From Modestobacter altitudinis (lineage in GTDB: Bacteria > Actinomycetota > Actinomycetes > Mycobacteriales > Geodermatophilaceae), in the NCBI RefSeq assembly GCF_005930475.1, contig NZ_SJEW01000047.1, positions 1 to 39,357 on the forward strand: a stretch of 39,357 bases of DNA, read 5' to 3'. The notes under the pieces were generated by a model, which was not told where the DNA came from, searched no databases, and saw nothing but the letters and a program-made list of their open reading frames with translations. Below are positions 23,028 through 31,458 of this stretch, one piece after another; within the stretch, counting starts at the first letter, position 1; each line of letters opens with the position of its first letter. Both the position numbers and the translations under genes were made by a program.

Positions 23028-23873
23028 GTGCCTTCCGACGAGCTGACCGCGGCCCGGCAGGACCTGACCGCCGACTGCGCGCGCTGCGTCGGCCTCTGCT
23101 GCGTCGTGCCGGCCTTCACCGCCTCCGCCGACTTCGCGATCGACAAGCCGGCCGGGACGCCGTGCCTGCACCTGCTGCCGGACTCCCGGTGCGGGGTGCA
23201 CGACCAGCTCCGCGAGCGCGGCTTCCCCGGCTGCGTCGTCTTCGACTGCCTCGGTGCCGGCCAGCGGGTCACCCAGGACGTCTTCGGCGGCGCCGGGCGG
23301 CGCGACGACCCGGCGATGGCCGTCGTCTTCACCGTGATGCGGCAGCTGACCGAGCTGCTCTGGCACCTCCGCGAGGCACGCACCCTCGTCGCACCGGGCC
23401 CGTTGCGCACCGAGGTCGAGCGGCGGCTGGCCGGCGTCGAGGCGCTGACCACCGGCAGCGCCGACGAGCTGGCCGCACTGGACGCCGCGGCGCACCGCCG
23501 CGAGGTGGGCGACCTGCTGGGCCGGGTGAGCGAGGCAGCCCGGCGCGACGTCCCCGGCCGGGCCCGCGACCGCCGCAACGCCGACCTGATGGGAGCGGCG
23601 CTGCGGGGCGCCGACCTGCACGGCGCCAGCCTGCGCGGGACCTACCTGATCGGTGCCGATCTGCGCGGCGCGGACCTGCGGCGGACCGACCTGCTCGGCG
23701 CGGACCTGCGCGCCGCCGACCTCCGCGGCGCGGACCTGACCGGCGCCCTCTTCCTCACCGGGCCGCAGCTCACCGCGGCCGTCGGCGACGACACCACGGC
23801 GGTGCCAGCGGCGCTGTCCCGACCGGCTCGGTGGGGTCCGCCCCCCACCGGGCAGCGCCGCCGGTCTCGCTGA
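23028..23873 (+). CDS. Pentapeptide-repeat protein with N-terminal YkgJ-like Cys domain
   Basis: 281 residues. The N-terminal third has CARCVGLCCVVPAF, then CLHLLPDSRCGVHDQL and GFPGCVVFDC, a CxxCxxxCC-type cluster resembling the YkgJ zinc/iron-chelating domain. A helical middle follows. Residues about 184-245 are pentapeptide repeats (ADLMGAALRGADLHGASLRG, then ADLRGADLRRTDLLGADLRA and more), which fold into a right-handed beta-helix. I know this architecture from other actinobacteria, without a function. The C-terminal 30 residues are Pro/Arg-rich and run into the truncated permease; the junction may have changed the natural end. Confidence 0.8.
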   Translation: MPSDELTAARQDLTADCARCVGLCCVVPAFTASADFAIDKPAGTPCLHLLPDSRCGVHDQLRERGFPGCVVFDCLGAGQRVTQDVFGGAGRRDDPAMAVVFTVMRQLTELLWHLREARTLVAPGPLRTEVERRLAGVEALTTGSADELAALDAAAHRREVGDLLGRVSEAARRDVPGRARDRRNADLMGAALRGADLHGASLRGTYLIGADLRGADLRRTDLLGADLRAADLRGADLTGALFLTGPQLTAAVGDDTTAVPAALSRPARWGPPPTGQRRRSR

Positions 23874-24669
23874 TCGTCGGGCTCGAGCCGGCCACCTTCG
23901 GGATCGGCGGGGTGCTGACCGCCGCGGCCGTCGTGTTCTTCGCCTACACCGGCTTCGAGGCCGTGGCGAACCTGTCGGAGGAGACCCGCAAGCCCTCCCG
24001 GGACATCCCGCTCGGGCTGCTCGGCACGCTGGGCGTGGCCACCGCGCTGTACATCGGCGTGGCCTTCGTCGTGGTGGGCATGGTCGAGTACACCGACATC
24101 GACGAGGGCGCCCCCATCGCGGACGCGTTCGACCAGGTCGGGCTCGGCTGGGCGTCGTCGCTGATCTCCATCGCCGCCATCGCCGGGCTGACCTCGGTCA
24201 TCCTGGTCGACCTGATCACGGTCAGCCGGATCGGCTTCGCGATGGGCCGGGACGGCCTGCTGCCGCAGTCGGTCGCCGCGGTCAGCCCGCGCACCGGCAC
24301 CCCGGTGCGGATGACCCTGCTCTACGCCGCACTCGTGCTGCTGACCGCGACGTTCGTCCCGCTGGAGAGCCTGGCGAACCTGGTCAGCATCGGCACCCTG
24401 TTCGCCTTCGTGCTGGTGTCCGCCGCCGTGCCGGTGCTGCGCCGCACCCGACCGGACCTGCCCCGGCCGTTCCGGGTCCCCTTCTCCCCCGTCGTCCCGG
24501 TGCTCTCCGCGGCCGCCTGCCTCTACCTGATGCTGAACCTGGAGGTGGAGACCTGGTTGCGGTTCCTCGCCTGGATGGTCCTCGGCCTGCTCGTCTACGC
24601 CGGCACGGCTACCGGCACTCCCGCCTCGGCAACGCCGACCGGGCGGAGGCCGCGGCCCGGGCCGACTGA
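23850..24669 (+). pseudogene. 5'-truncated APC amino-acid permease with 3' frameshift
   Basis: An open frame encodes about 250 residues of an APC (CAT/YfnA-type) permease: GLEPATFGIGGVLTAAAVVF, FAYTGFEAVANLSEETRKPS, VDLITVSRIGFAMGRDGLLP, PRTGTPVRMTLLYAALVLL and RTRPDLPRPFRVPFSPVVPV. This is the C-terminal half only: helices 1-5 and any start are missing, and the segment begins at the end of the pentapeptide gene. Near 24605 the frame shifts: the proper end (YRHSRLGNADRAEAAARAD and TGA at 24667) lies in another frame. Two independent lesions make this a pseudogene rather than a split gene. Confidence 0.78.
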
Positions 24670-24690
24670 GCCACCCGGCACGATCAGCGC

Positions 24691-25728
24691 ATGCCCCACC
24701 ACGCAGACAGCACCCGCTACGACTCGATGCCGTACCGGCGCACCGGCCGGAGCGGCCTCGACCTGCCCGCCGTGAGCCTGGGCCTCTGGCACAACTTCGG
24801 CGACGACGTCCCCTTCCACCGCCAGCGCGACGTCCTCCGCCGGGCCTTCGACCTGGGCGTGACCCACTTCGACCTGGCCAACAACTACGGCCCGCCCTAC
24901 GGCTCCGCGGAGACCAACTTCGGCCGGCACCTGGCCGAGGACTTCCGGCCGTACCGGGACGAGCTGGTCATCTCCTCCAAGGCCGGCTGGGACATGTGGC
25001 CCGGCCCGTACGGCCAGGGCGGCGGTGGCCGCAAGTACGTGCTGGCCAGCCTCGACCAGTCACTGCAGCGGATGGGGCTGGAGTACGTCGACGTCTTCTA
25101 CAGCCACCGGCCCGACCCGACGACGCCGCTCGAGGAGACGATGGGCGCGCTGCACACCGCGGTGCAGTCGGGCAAGGCGCTCTACGTGGGCATCTCCTCC
25201 TACTCCCCGGCGATGACGGCGGAGGCGGCCCGCATCCTCGCCGGCCTGGGCACGCCGCTGCTGATCCACCAGCCCTCCTACTCGATGCTGAACCGCTGGA
25301 TCGAGACCGAGGGCCTGCTGGACACCCTCGCCGACGTCGGCGCGGGCTGCATCGCCTTCTCCCCGCTGGCCCAGGGGATGCTCACCGACAAGTACCTGGA
25401 CGGGGTCCCCGAGGGCTCGCGCGCGAGCCAGGACAAGTCCCTGGACCGCGGCATGATCACCGAGCAGTACCTCACCCACGTCCGGGCGCTGGACGAGATC
25501 GCCCGGTCCCGCGGCCAGAGCCTGGCCCAGCTCGCGCTGTCCTGGGCGCTCCGCGACCCGCGGGTCACGTCGGTGCTGATCGGCGCCAGCAGCGTCCGGC
25601 AGCTGGAGCAGAACGTGGCCGCGACCGAGCGCCTGGAGTTCACCGCCGAGGAGCTGGCCGCGATCGACCAGCACGCGGTCGACGGCGGCATCGACCTGTG
25701 GAAGGGCGCCCGCGAGGGCACCCTCTGA
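24691..25728 (+). CDS. mgrA: Aldo/keto reductase (L-glyceraldehyde 3-phosphate reductase type)
   Basis: 345 residues, close to E. coli YghZ. It begins ADSTRYDSMPYRRTGRSGLD, then LPAVSLGLWHNFGDD, both typical. Catalytic residues: Asp and Tyr in FDLANNYGPPYGSAE, Lys in VISSKAGWDMWPGPYG, His in VDVFYSHRPDP. GASSVRQLEQNVAA near the C-terminus binds the NADP phosphate. It reduces aldehydes such as L-glyceraldehyde 3-phosphate or methylglyoxal with NADPH. It is convergent with the semialdehyde dehydrogenase and shares a hairpin terminator with it. Confidence 0.9.
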   Translation: MPHHADSTRYDSMPYRRTGRSGLDLPAVSLGLWHNFGDDVPFHRQRDVLRRAFDLGVTHFDLANNYGPPYGSAETNFGRHLAEDFRPYRDELVISSKAGWDMWPGPYGQGGGGRKYVLASLDQSLQRMGLEYVDVFYSHRPDPTTPLEETMGALHTAVQSGKALYVGISSYSPAMTAEAARILAGLGTPLLIHQPSYSMLNRWIETEGLLDTLADVGAGCIAFSPLAQGMLTDKYLDGVPEGSRASQDKSLDRGMITEQYLTHVRALDEIARSRGQSLAQLALSWALRDPRVTSVLIGASSVRQLEQNVAATERLEFTAEELAAIDQHAVDGGIDLWKGAREGTL

Positions 25729-25737
25729 CGCCTCCGG

Positions 25738-25767
25738 GAGGGGCCATGGTGGCCAACATGGCCCCTC
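25738..25767. terminator. Bidirectional hairpin terminator
   Basis: GAGGGGCCATG and CATGGCCCCTC form a perfect 11-bp stem with an 8-base loop. It lies exactly between the convergent stops of the aldo/keto reductase (25728) and the semialdehyde dehydrogenase (25775), so it can serve both. Confidence 0.75.
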
Positions 25768-25774
25768 TCGCGGG

Positions 25775-27199
25775 TCACTCGGCGGCCGAGCCCGCCGGGT
25801 CGCCCTGCTCCTGCTCGCTGCTGGGCGCGCCGACCCACACCGTCTTGGCGTTCATGAACGCCCGCATGCCGACCTCGGTGAGCTCCCGGCCGTAGCCGCT
25901 CTGCTTGACCCCGCCGAAGGGGAGCTCGGGGTAGCTGGTGGTCATCCCGTTGATGAACGCCATGCCGGATTGGATGTCCCGGACGAACTGGGCGCGCTCC
26001 CCCTCGTCCTCGCTCCACAGGTTCGAGCCCAGGCCGTAGGGGTGGCTGTTGGCGATCCGGATCGCCTCGTCGAGGCTGTCGACGGTCCACAGCGCGGCGA
26101 CCGGGCCGAAGACCTCCTCGGCGTACAGGTCCATCTCGGGCGTGATCCCGGTGAGCAGGGTCGGCTCGTAGAACCAGCCCGGCCGGTCGACCCGCTTCCC
26201 GCCGACCACGACGGTCGCGCCCTTGGCGACGGCGTCCTCGACGTAGTCCGCGACGTCCTGGACGCCGGACTCGGTGGCCAGCGGCCCGACCTGGGTGTCG
26301 GGGTCCATCGGGTCGCCCACGGTCAGCGCGCCGATCTTCTCGGCGAAGACGCGGGTGAACTCCTCGGCGACGTCGCGGTGCACGAAGAACCGCTTGGCGG
26401 CGATGCAGCTCTGCCCGTTGTTCTGGTTGCGCGAGGTCACCGCGACCCCGGCAGCGGTCGCCAGGTCCGCCGAGGGCATCACGATGAACGGGTCCGAACC
26501 GCCCAGCTCGAGCACGGTGGGCTTGAGGGCGTCACCGGCGATCGACGCCACCGACTGACCCGCCGGCGCGCTGCCGGTGAGGGTGGCGGCCATCACCCGG
26601 TCGTCGCGGAGCACCCGCTCGATGGTGCCCGAGCCGATGAGCAGGGTCTGGAAGACGTCGGCGGGGAAGCCGGCCTTGCTGAACAGCTCCTCCATGTACA
26701 GCGCCGTCTGCGGCACGTTGCTGGCGTGCTTGAGCAGGCCCACGTTGCCGGCCATCAGCGCCGGCGCGGCGAACCGCATCGCCTGCCACAGCGGGAAGTT
26801 CCACGGCATGACCGCCAGCACGACACCGAGCGGCTGGTAGGTCACGTAGGCCTCGACCGCCTTCACTGCACCGGCGTCCTTGCGCTCGGGCTCGAGGTAG
26901 GCCGGCCCGTGCTCGGCGTAGAACCGCAGCGCGGTCACGCACTTGGTGGCCTCGGCCTTCGCCGAGGCCAGCGTCTTGCCCATCTCGGTGGTCATCAGCT
27001 CGGCGACGGAGTCGACGTCGGACTCCAGCGCGTCGGCGGCCGCCCGGAGCCAGCCGACCCGGTCCTCGACCGAGGTCAGCCGGTAGCTCGCGTAGGCGGT
27101 CGCGGCCCGGGCGAGCGCGTCCTCGAGCGCCTCGTCGGACAGCGGCTCGTAGGTCTTCAGCGTCTCGCCGGTCGTGGGGTTGATGGTGGCGATGGCCAT
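25775..27199 (-). CDS. gabD1: Succinate-semialdehyde dehydrogenase (NADP+)
   Basis: 474 residues, very similar in layout to mycobacterial GabD1. The start is MAIATINPTTGETLKTYEPL. VMPWNFPLWQAMRFAAPALM is the conserved substrate/cofactor entrance. LTGSAPAGQSVASIAG binds NAD(P). LELGGSDPFIVMPSADL carries the general-base Glu, and NNGQSCIAAKRFFVH the catalytic Cys. EEVFGPVAALW and ELPFGGVKQSGYGRE follow. It oxidises succinate semialdehyde to succinate. GGGAG lies close upstream of the ATG. The divergent CoA-transferase gene acts on succinyl- or acetyl-CoA, so the two may share regulation. Confidence 0.92.
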   Translation of the reverse strand: MAIATINPTTGETLKTYEPLSDEALEDALARAATAYASYRLTSVEDRVGWLRAAADALESDVDSVAELMTTEMGKTLASAKAEATKCVTALRFYAEHGPAYLEPERKDAGAVKAVEAYVTYQPLGVVLAVMPWNFPLWQAMRFAAPALMAGNVGLLKHASNVPQTALYMEELFSKAGFPADVFQTLLIGSGTIERVLRDDRVMAATLTGSAPAGQSVASIAGDALKPTVLELGGSDPFIVMPSADLATAAGVAVTSRNQNNGQSCIAAKRFFVHRDVAEEFTRVFAEKIGALTVGDPMDPDTQVGPLATESGVQDVADYVEDAVAKGATVVVGGKRVDRPGWFYEPTLLTGITPEMDLYAEEVFGPVAALWTVDSLDEAIRIANSHPYGLGSNLWSEDEGERAQFVRDIQSGMAFINGMTTSYPELPFGGVKQSGYGRELTEVGMRAFMNAKTVWVGAPSSEQEQGDPAGSAAE

Positions 27200-27320
27200 G
27201 GGGACTCCCGTCGTCGGACCGATCGCGGGTCGGGGCCGGACGGCGGCGCTCCCGGGGGCGCTCGGGCGGTCCGGCTCGGCTCGCCTGCACTCCTCACCTG
27301 CCCGCTGACCCGCCGGTGAA

Positions 27321-27345
27321 ACGACCGACCCGCGACGTCGGTCGT
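27321..27345. promoter_or_regulatory. Inverted repeat between gabD1 and the CoA-transferase gene
   Basis: ACGACCGAC, seven bases, GTCGGTCGT: perfect 9-bp arms in the middle of the 292-base divergent intergenic region. The position suits an operator for a regulator of both genes; a hairpin in the gabD1 leader is the alternative. Confidence 0.45.
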
Positions 27346-27432
27346 CCACCCGACTGCCCGCGCACCGCCACCGGCGCACCGGGCGGGGGCGGTCGCGGCC
27401 GTCCCCGATCGGCCGAGCGCGGCTCCCGGCCC

Positions 27433-27438
27433 TAGCGT
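27433..27438 (+). promoter_or_regulatory. Possible -10 box of the CoA-transferase gene
   Basis: TAGCGT in the context GGCCCTAGCGTG lies about 55 bases before the ATG of the CoA-transferase gene. The same TAGCGTG motif recurs before the amidase gene, which supports a housekeeping -10 element. No clear -35 is visible. Confidence 0.35.
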
Positions 27439-27491
27439 GTACCGGACGCGGTCGTCTGCGTGGACCGCGCAGCCGACGAGGAGGTCCGCTG

Positions 27492-29012
27492 ATGACCGGA
27501 ACCGGACGCATCCAGCACGCCGGGATGGCCGCCAAGGTGATGTCCGCCGACGCGGCCGTCGAGCACATCCGCCACGGCGACACCGTGGGGATGAGCGGCT
27601 TCACCGGCGCCGGCTACCCCAAGGTGGTGCCGCAGGCGCTGGCCCGCGAGATCACCGCCGCACACGACGCCGGGCAGCCGTTCCGGGTGAACGTGTGGAC
27701 CGGCGCCTCCACCGCACCCGAGCTCGACGGCGCCCTCGCTGCGGCCGACGGGATCGAGCTGCGGCTGCCGTACCAGTCCGACCCGGTCAGCCGGCAGAAG
27801 ATCAACGACGGCCTGATGGAGTACATCGACGTCCACCTCTCGCACGTCGCCCAGCTGGCCTGGGAGGGGTTCCTCGGACCGCTGGACGTCGCGGTCGTGG
27901 AGGTCAGCGGGATCACCGCGGAGGGGGCGCTGGTCCCGTCGTCCTCGATCGGCAACAACAAGACCTGGCTGGACCGCGCCGACCGGGTGGTGCTCGAGGT
28001 CAACTCCTGGCAGAGCGCCGACCTCGACGGCATGCACGACGTCTACTACGGAACCGCGCTGCCGCCGCACCGCCGGCCGATCCAGCTGGTGGAGCCCGGT
28101 GACCGGATCGGGGAACCGTACCTGCGGGTCGACCCGGACAAGGTGGTGGCCGTCGTCGAGACCGACAGCCCGGACCGGAACACCGCCTTCGCAGCACCGG
28201 ACGACACGGCGCGGCGGATCGCCGGGCACCTCATCGAGTTCCTCGACCACGAGGTCTCGGTCGGCCGGGTGCCCTCCCAGCTGCTGCCGCTGCAGTCAGG
28301 GGTGGGGAACGTGGCCAACGCCGTGCTCGCCGGGCTGCAGCACAGCCGCTACGAGCAGCTGACTGCGTACACCGAGGTGATCCAGGACGGCATGCTCGAC
28401 CTGCTGCGGTCCGGGAAGCTGGCGCTGGCCTCGGCGACCGCCTTCTCGCTCAGCCCGACCGCCGTCGAGGACTTCAACGCCAACGCCCGCGAGTTCCGCG
28501 ACCGGATCCTGCTGCGGCCGCAGGAGATCAGCAACCACCCGGAGGTCATCCGGCGGCTGGGGGTGCTGGCGATGAACGGGATGATCGAGGCGGACCTGTA
28601 CGGCAACGTCAACTCCACGCACCTGATGGGCAGCCGCATCCAGAACGGCATCGGTGGGTCCGGCGACTTCGCCCGGAACGCCTTCATCTCCTTCTTCGTC
28701 ACCCCGTCGACGGCCAAGGGCGGTGCGATCTCCTCGATCGTCCCGATGGTGTCCCACGTCGACCACACCGAGCACGACGTGCACGTGATCGTCACCGAGC
28801 ACGGGCTGGCCGACCTGCGCGGGCTGGCGCCGCGGCGGCGGGCCCAGGTGGTCATCGACCACTGCGCCGCACCCGAGTACCGGCCGATGCTGGCCGACTA
28901 CGTGGAGCGGGCGCAGACCGGCGCCTACGGCCGGCACACCCCGCACCTGCTGGCCGAGGCGCTGAGCTGGCACACCCGGTACCTGGAGACCGGCTCGATG
29001 CTGCCGAGCTGA
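27492..29012 (+). CDS. Acetyl-CoA hydrolase/CoA-transferase (succinyl-CoA:acetate type)
   Basis: 506 residues. Class I CoA-transferase of the Cat1/ACH1 group: HIRHGDTVGMSGFTGAGYPK near the N-terminus, LPYQSDPVSRQKINDGLMEY, PLQSGVGNVANAVLAGL, YTEVIQDGMLDLLRSGKL with the catalytic Glu, and STHLMGSRIQNGIGGSGDFA and PMVSHVDHTEHDVHVIVTEH. These enzymes move CoA between acetate, succinate and related acids, or hydrolyse acetyl-CoA. GAGGAGG just upstream of the ATG is a strong ribosome binding site. It is divergent from gabD1, giving a compact succinate-producing and succinyl-CoA-using pair. Confidence 0.9.
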   Translation: MTGTGRIQHAGMAAKVMSADAAVEHIRHGDTVGMSGFTGAGYPKVVPQALAREITAAHDAGQPFRVNVWTGASTAPELDGALAAADGIELRLPYQSDPVSRQKINDGLMEYIDVHLSHVAQLAWEGFLGPLDVAVVEVSGITAEGALVPSSSIGNNKTWLDRADRVVLEVNSWQSADLDGMHDVYYGTALPPHRRPIQLVEPGDRIGEPYLRVDPDKVVAVVETDSPDRNTAFAAPDDTARRIAGHLIEFLDHEVSVGRVPSQLLPLQSGVGNVANAVLAGLQHSRYEQLTAYTEVIQDGMLDLLRSGKLALASATAFSLSPTAVEDFNANAREFRDRILLRPQEISNHPEVIRRLGVLAMNGMIEADLYGNVNSTHLMGSRIQNGIGGSGDFARNAFISFFVTPSTAKGGAISSIVPMVSHVDHTEHDVHVIVTEHGLADLRGLAPRRRAQVVIDHCAAPEYRPMLADYVERAQTGAYGRHTPHLLAEALSWHTRYLETGSMLPS

Positions 29013-29064
29013 GCGGCGCCGGCAGGCGGGCCGGCACGCCGCCCGGTCGGCTACCTTCCTGGAG

Positions 29065-30147
29065 ATGGCGCGTCGCCTCGTCTGCCTCCTCGCCGTCCTG
29101 GTCGTCACCGGGTGCTCCGCGACGCCGGAGCCCGGGTCGGCTGCGGGTGGGTCCACGACGAGTGGAGCCCCGCCGCGGACGTCCGCTCCGGCCCCCGTCA
29201 GCACCTCCTCGGCGCAGGGCCCGGCCACGTTGAGCTTCGCCGGGGACGTGCACACCGCCGGACGGCTCACCGAGCGCTTCCAGCAGCCGGAGACCGCCCT
29301 GCTCCCGGTGGCTCCCCTGCTGGCGGCCGCCGATCTCACCGTCGTCAACCTCGAGACCGCCGTGACCGACCGCGGCACCGCCGAGGACAAGTCCTTCACC
29401 TTCCGAGCGCCGCCGTCGGTGTTCGACGCCCTGCGCGTCGCCGGCGTCGACGTCGTGAGCATGGCCAACAACCACGGTGTCGACTTCGGGCCGGTCGGGC
29501 TCGCCGACAGTCTGGACGCCGCCCGGCAGCGGGGCTTCCCGGTGGTCGGGCTCGGCGCCGACGACACCGCCGCCTTCGCCCCGTACCTGGTGACGCTGCG
29601 GGGCGAGCGCATCGCGGTGCTGGCGGCGGACCAGGTCGCCGACTCCACCGTGCGGCGGTACTCGGCCGGGCCCGGCCAGGGCGGCGTGGCCTCGGCGTTC
29701 GACACGGACCGGCTGCTGCAGGCCGTCGCATCGGCCCGGCAGCAGGCCGACACGGTGGTCGTCTACCTGCACTGGGGGCAGGAGGAGCAGAGCTGTCCCA
29801 CGGCGCTGCAGCGGGACCTCGCCCGGCAGCTGTCCCAGGCCGGTGCGGACATCGTCGTGGGGACACACGCGCACCAGCTGCAGGGAGCCGGCTGGCTCGG
29901 GCGGACGTACGTCGCCTACGGACTCGGCAACTTCGTCTGGTGGCGCTCGATCTCGGAGGTCTCGGTCGAGACCGGCGTCCTCGAGCTCAGCGTCGACGAC
30001 GGGCAGGTCCTCCAGGCCGAGTTCACCCCGGCGCGGATCGACGACACGGGCATCCCCCGGCCCCGTGGGGGTCCCGACGGCGAGCGGGCCGCGGCGGCCT
30101 TCACGGCGCTGCGCGTCTGCGCGGGACTCAGCGATTCACCCAGCTGA
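29065..30147 (+). CDS. CapA-family lipoprotein
   Basis: 360 residues. A lipoprotein signal peptide ends in the lipobox VVTGC at about residue 17, followed by a Ser/Thr/Pro-rich linker to residue 52. The CapA (metallophosphatase-like) domain follows: LSFAGDVHTAGRL, LTVVNLETAVTDRG, VDVVSMANNHGVDFG, VVVYLHWGQEEQ, DIVVGTHAHQLQG and YVAYGLGNFVW. The metal-ligand Asp, Asn, Glu and His residues of the family are present. CapA is best known from poly-gamma-glutamate capsule synthesis, but most actinobacterial homologues have unknown roles in the envelope. It is convergent with the SDR gene. Confidence 0.88.
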   Translation: MARRLVCLLAVLVVTGCSATPEPGSAAGGSTTSGAPPRTSAPAPVSTSSAQGPATLSFAGDVHTAGRLTERFQQPETALLPVAPLLAAADLTVVNLETAVTDRGTAEDKSFTFRAPPSVFDALRVAGVDVVSMANNHGVDFGPVGLADSLDAARQRGFPVVGLGADDTAAFAPYLVTLRGERIAVLAADQVADSTVRRYSAGPGQGGVASAFDTDRLLQAVASARQQADTVVVYLHWGQEEQSCPTALQRDLARQLSQAGADIVVGTHAHQLQGAGWLGRTYVAYGLGNFVWWRSISEVSVETGVLELSVDDGQVLQAEFTPARIDDTGIPRPRGGPDGERAAAAFTALRVCAGLSDSPS

Positions 30148-30314
30148 TCACTGGCGCACGCATGGCCCACGCTGGAGCGACCGGCAGGTGCCCACCGGAA
30201 GCGGTACCGGCCCTCGGTGCCCTCGCTCTTGCCCTGGTCCGGCGTCGATCAGCTCCCGCGTGCGCGACACCGGCCTCGTTGACCTCGTGGTCAGGCCCGA
30301 GGCTCCGCTGCCCT

Positions 30315-30341
30315 CGCCGGCCGGTCGTCAGCCGGCCGGCG
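30315..30341. terminator. Hairpin terminator at the end of the CapA and SDR genes
   Basis: CGCCGGCCGG, loop TCGTCAG, CCGGCCGGCG: a perfect 10-bp stem. It overlaps the stop codon of the SDR gene (30328) and lies about 170 bases after the CapA stop. It fits a terminator for the plus-strand transcript. Confidence 0.5.
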
Positions 30342-31392
30342 GGGGGACGACCCTGCGCTCGGCGAGCTGGTCGAACAGCTGCAGGAACCGGTCCTCGGTG
30401 TCCAGGCAGTCGGCGAACCCGGCCTGGCGCAGCTTGATCGTCGAGCTCACGTTGTCGAAGCCCGAGGTGAAGATGAACTCGCCGAACCCCCAGCCGACGA
30501 GGTCCTCGTAGGGCGTGGGCACCAGACCGTGCCGGGCGACCAGCCGTTCCCAGACGTCGCGCCGGTCGGCCATCGCCTCGGCCAGCGGCACCGGCTGCGG
30601 CTCCGCGCTCTCCATGCCCAGGTGCCGGGCGAAGGCGGGGAACAGGTGCCGCCAGCGCAGCTGGTCGCCGTTGGTCACGTTGTAGACCTCGCCGTCGGCG
30701 GCCGGCGCCCCACCGGCCCACACCGTCGCCCTGGCCAGCAGCTCCGCGTCGGTGACCTGGTACAGGGCGTCGTAGGCGGCCAGGCTGCCCGGGAAGCGCA
30801 GCGGCTGGCCCAGCTCCTTGCTGATCGCGGCGTAGACGGCGATCACCATGAGCAGGTTCATCGGGTTGCCGACGGCGTAGCCGATGACGCCCTCCGGGCG
30901 CAGCACGGTGAGCCGGAACCCGCGCTCGGCGGCGACCTCGCGGAGCAGGTCCTCCTGGTCGTAGTAGAAGTTCGGCTGGACGATCCGCGGGTCGGTCTCC
31001 TTGGCCGGCGTGTTGAAGAACCCCATGTGCGCGCCGTAGGCCTTGCCGCCCTGGTACAGGGTGACGTGCTCCAGCGGGGCGCCGGCCGCGGCCAGCCCGT
31101 CGAGGGTGTGCCGCAGCATCCCGACGTTGACCGCGGACAGCTCCCGGGCGGTCGGGCGCTCCGCGTACGCGCCGAACACCAGGTGGGTGACGTCGCCGGC
31201 CTCGGCGAGCCCGGCCCGGGCGGTGTCGGCGTCGAGCAGGTCGACGGCGAGGTGCTCCCAGCCGGCCTCCCGCGGCGCCCGGCGGCTCAGCCCGCGCACC
31301 CGCCACCCGGGGGCCTTCGCGTACTCGGCGGCGGCGTGCGCGCCGATCACCCCGCCCGCTCCCGTGACCAGCACACTGCCCTGCTCGGTCAT
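30328..31392 (-). CDS. SDR oxidoreductase, PRISE/5-beta-reductase-like
   Basis: 354 residues. SVLVTGAGGVIGAHAAAEYA is the NADP-binding loop. NVGMLRHTLDGLAAAG, YQGGKAYGAHMGFF and NFYYDQEDLLREVA follow; the YY of NFYYDQEDLL is the active-site Tyr of progesterone 5-beta-reductase/iridoid-synthase-like (PRISE) enzymes, which reduce enones. The C-terminal half has TIKLRQAGFADCLDTEDRFL, also typical of that group. The ATG at 31392 is chosen because GAGGAG lies 9 bases upstream. It follows the WYL regulator after 66 bases on the same strand and is likely its target or operon partner. Confidence 0.85.
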   Translation of the reverse strand: MTEQGSVLVTGAGGVIGAHAAAEYAKAPGWRVRGLSRRAPREAGWEHLAVDLLDADTARAGLAEAGDVTHLVFGAYAERPTARELSAVNVGMLRHTLDGLAAAGAPLEHVTLYQGGKAYGAHMGFFNTPAKETDPRIVQPNFYYDQEDLLREVAAERGFRLTVLRPEGVIGYAVGNPMNLLMVIAVYAAISKELGQPLRFPGSLAAYDALYQVTDAELLARATVWAGGAPAADGEVYNVTNGDQLRWRHLFPAFARHLGMESAEPQPVPLAEAMADRRDVWERLVARHGLVPTPYEDLVGWGFGEFIFTSGFDNVSSTIKLRQAGFADCLDTEDRFLQLFDQLAERRVVPPPAG

Positions 31393-31458
31393 CCCGCGGT
31401 TCTCCTCAGTCGGCTCGGCCACGGGGTCTCCATGCCCGGCGACGGGGAGGCGAACCGG

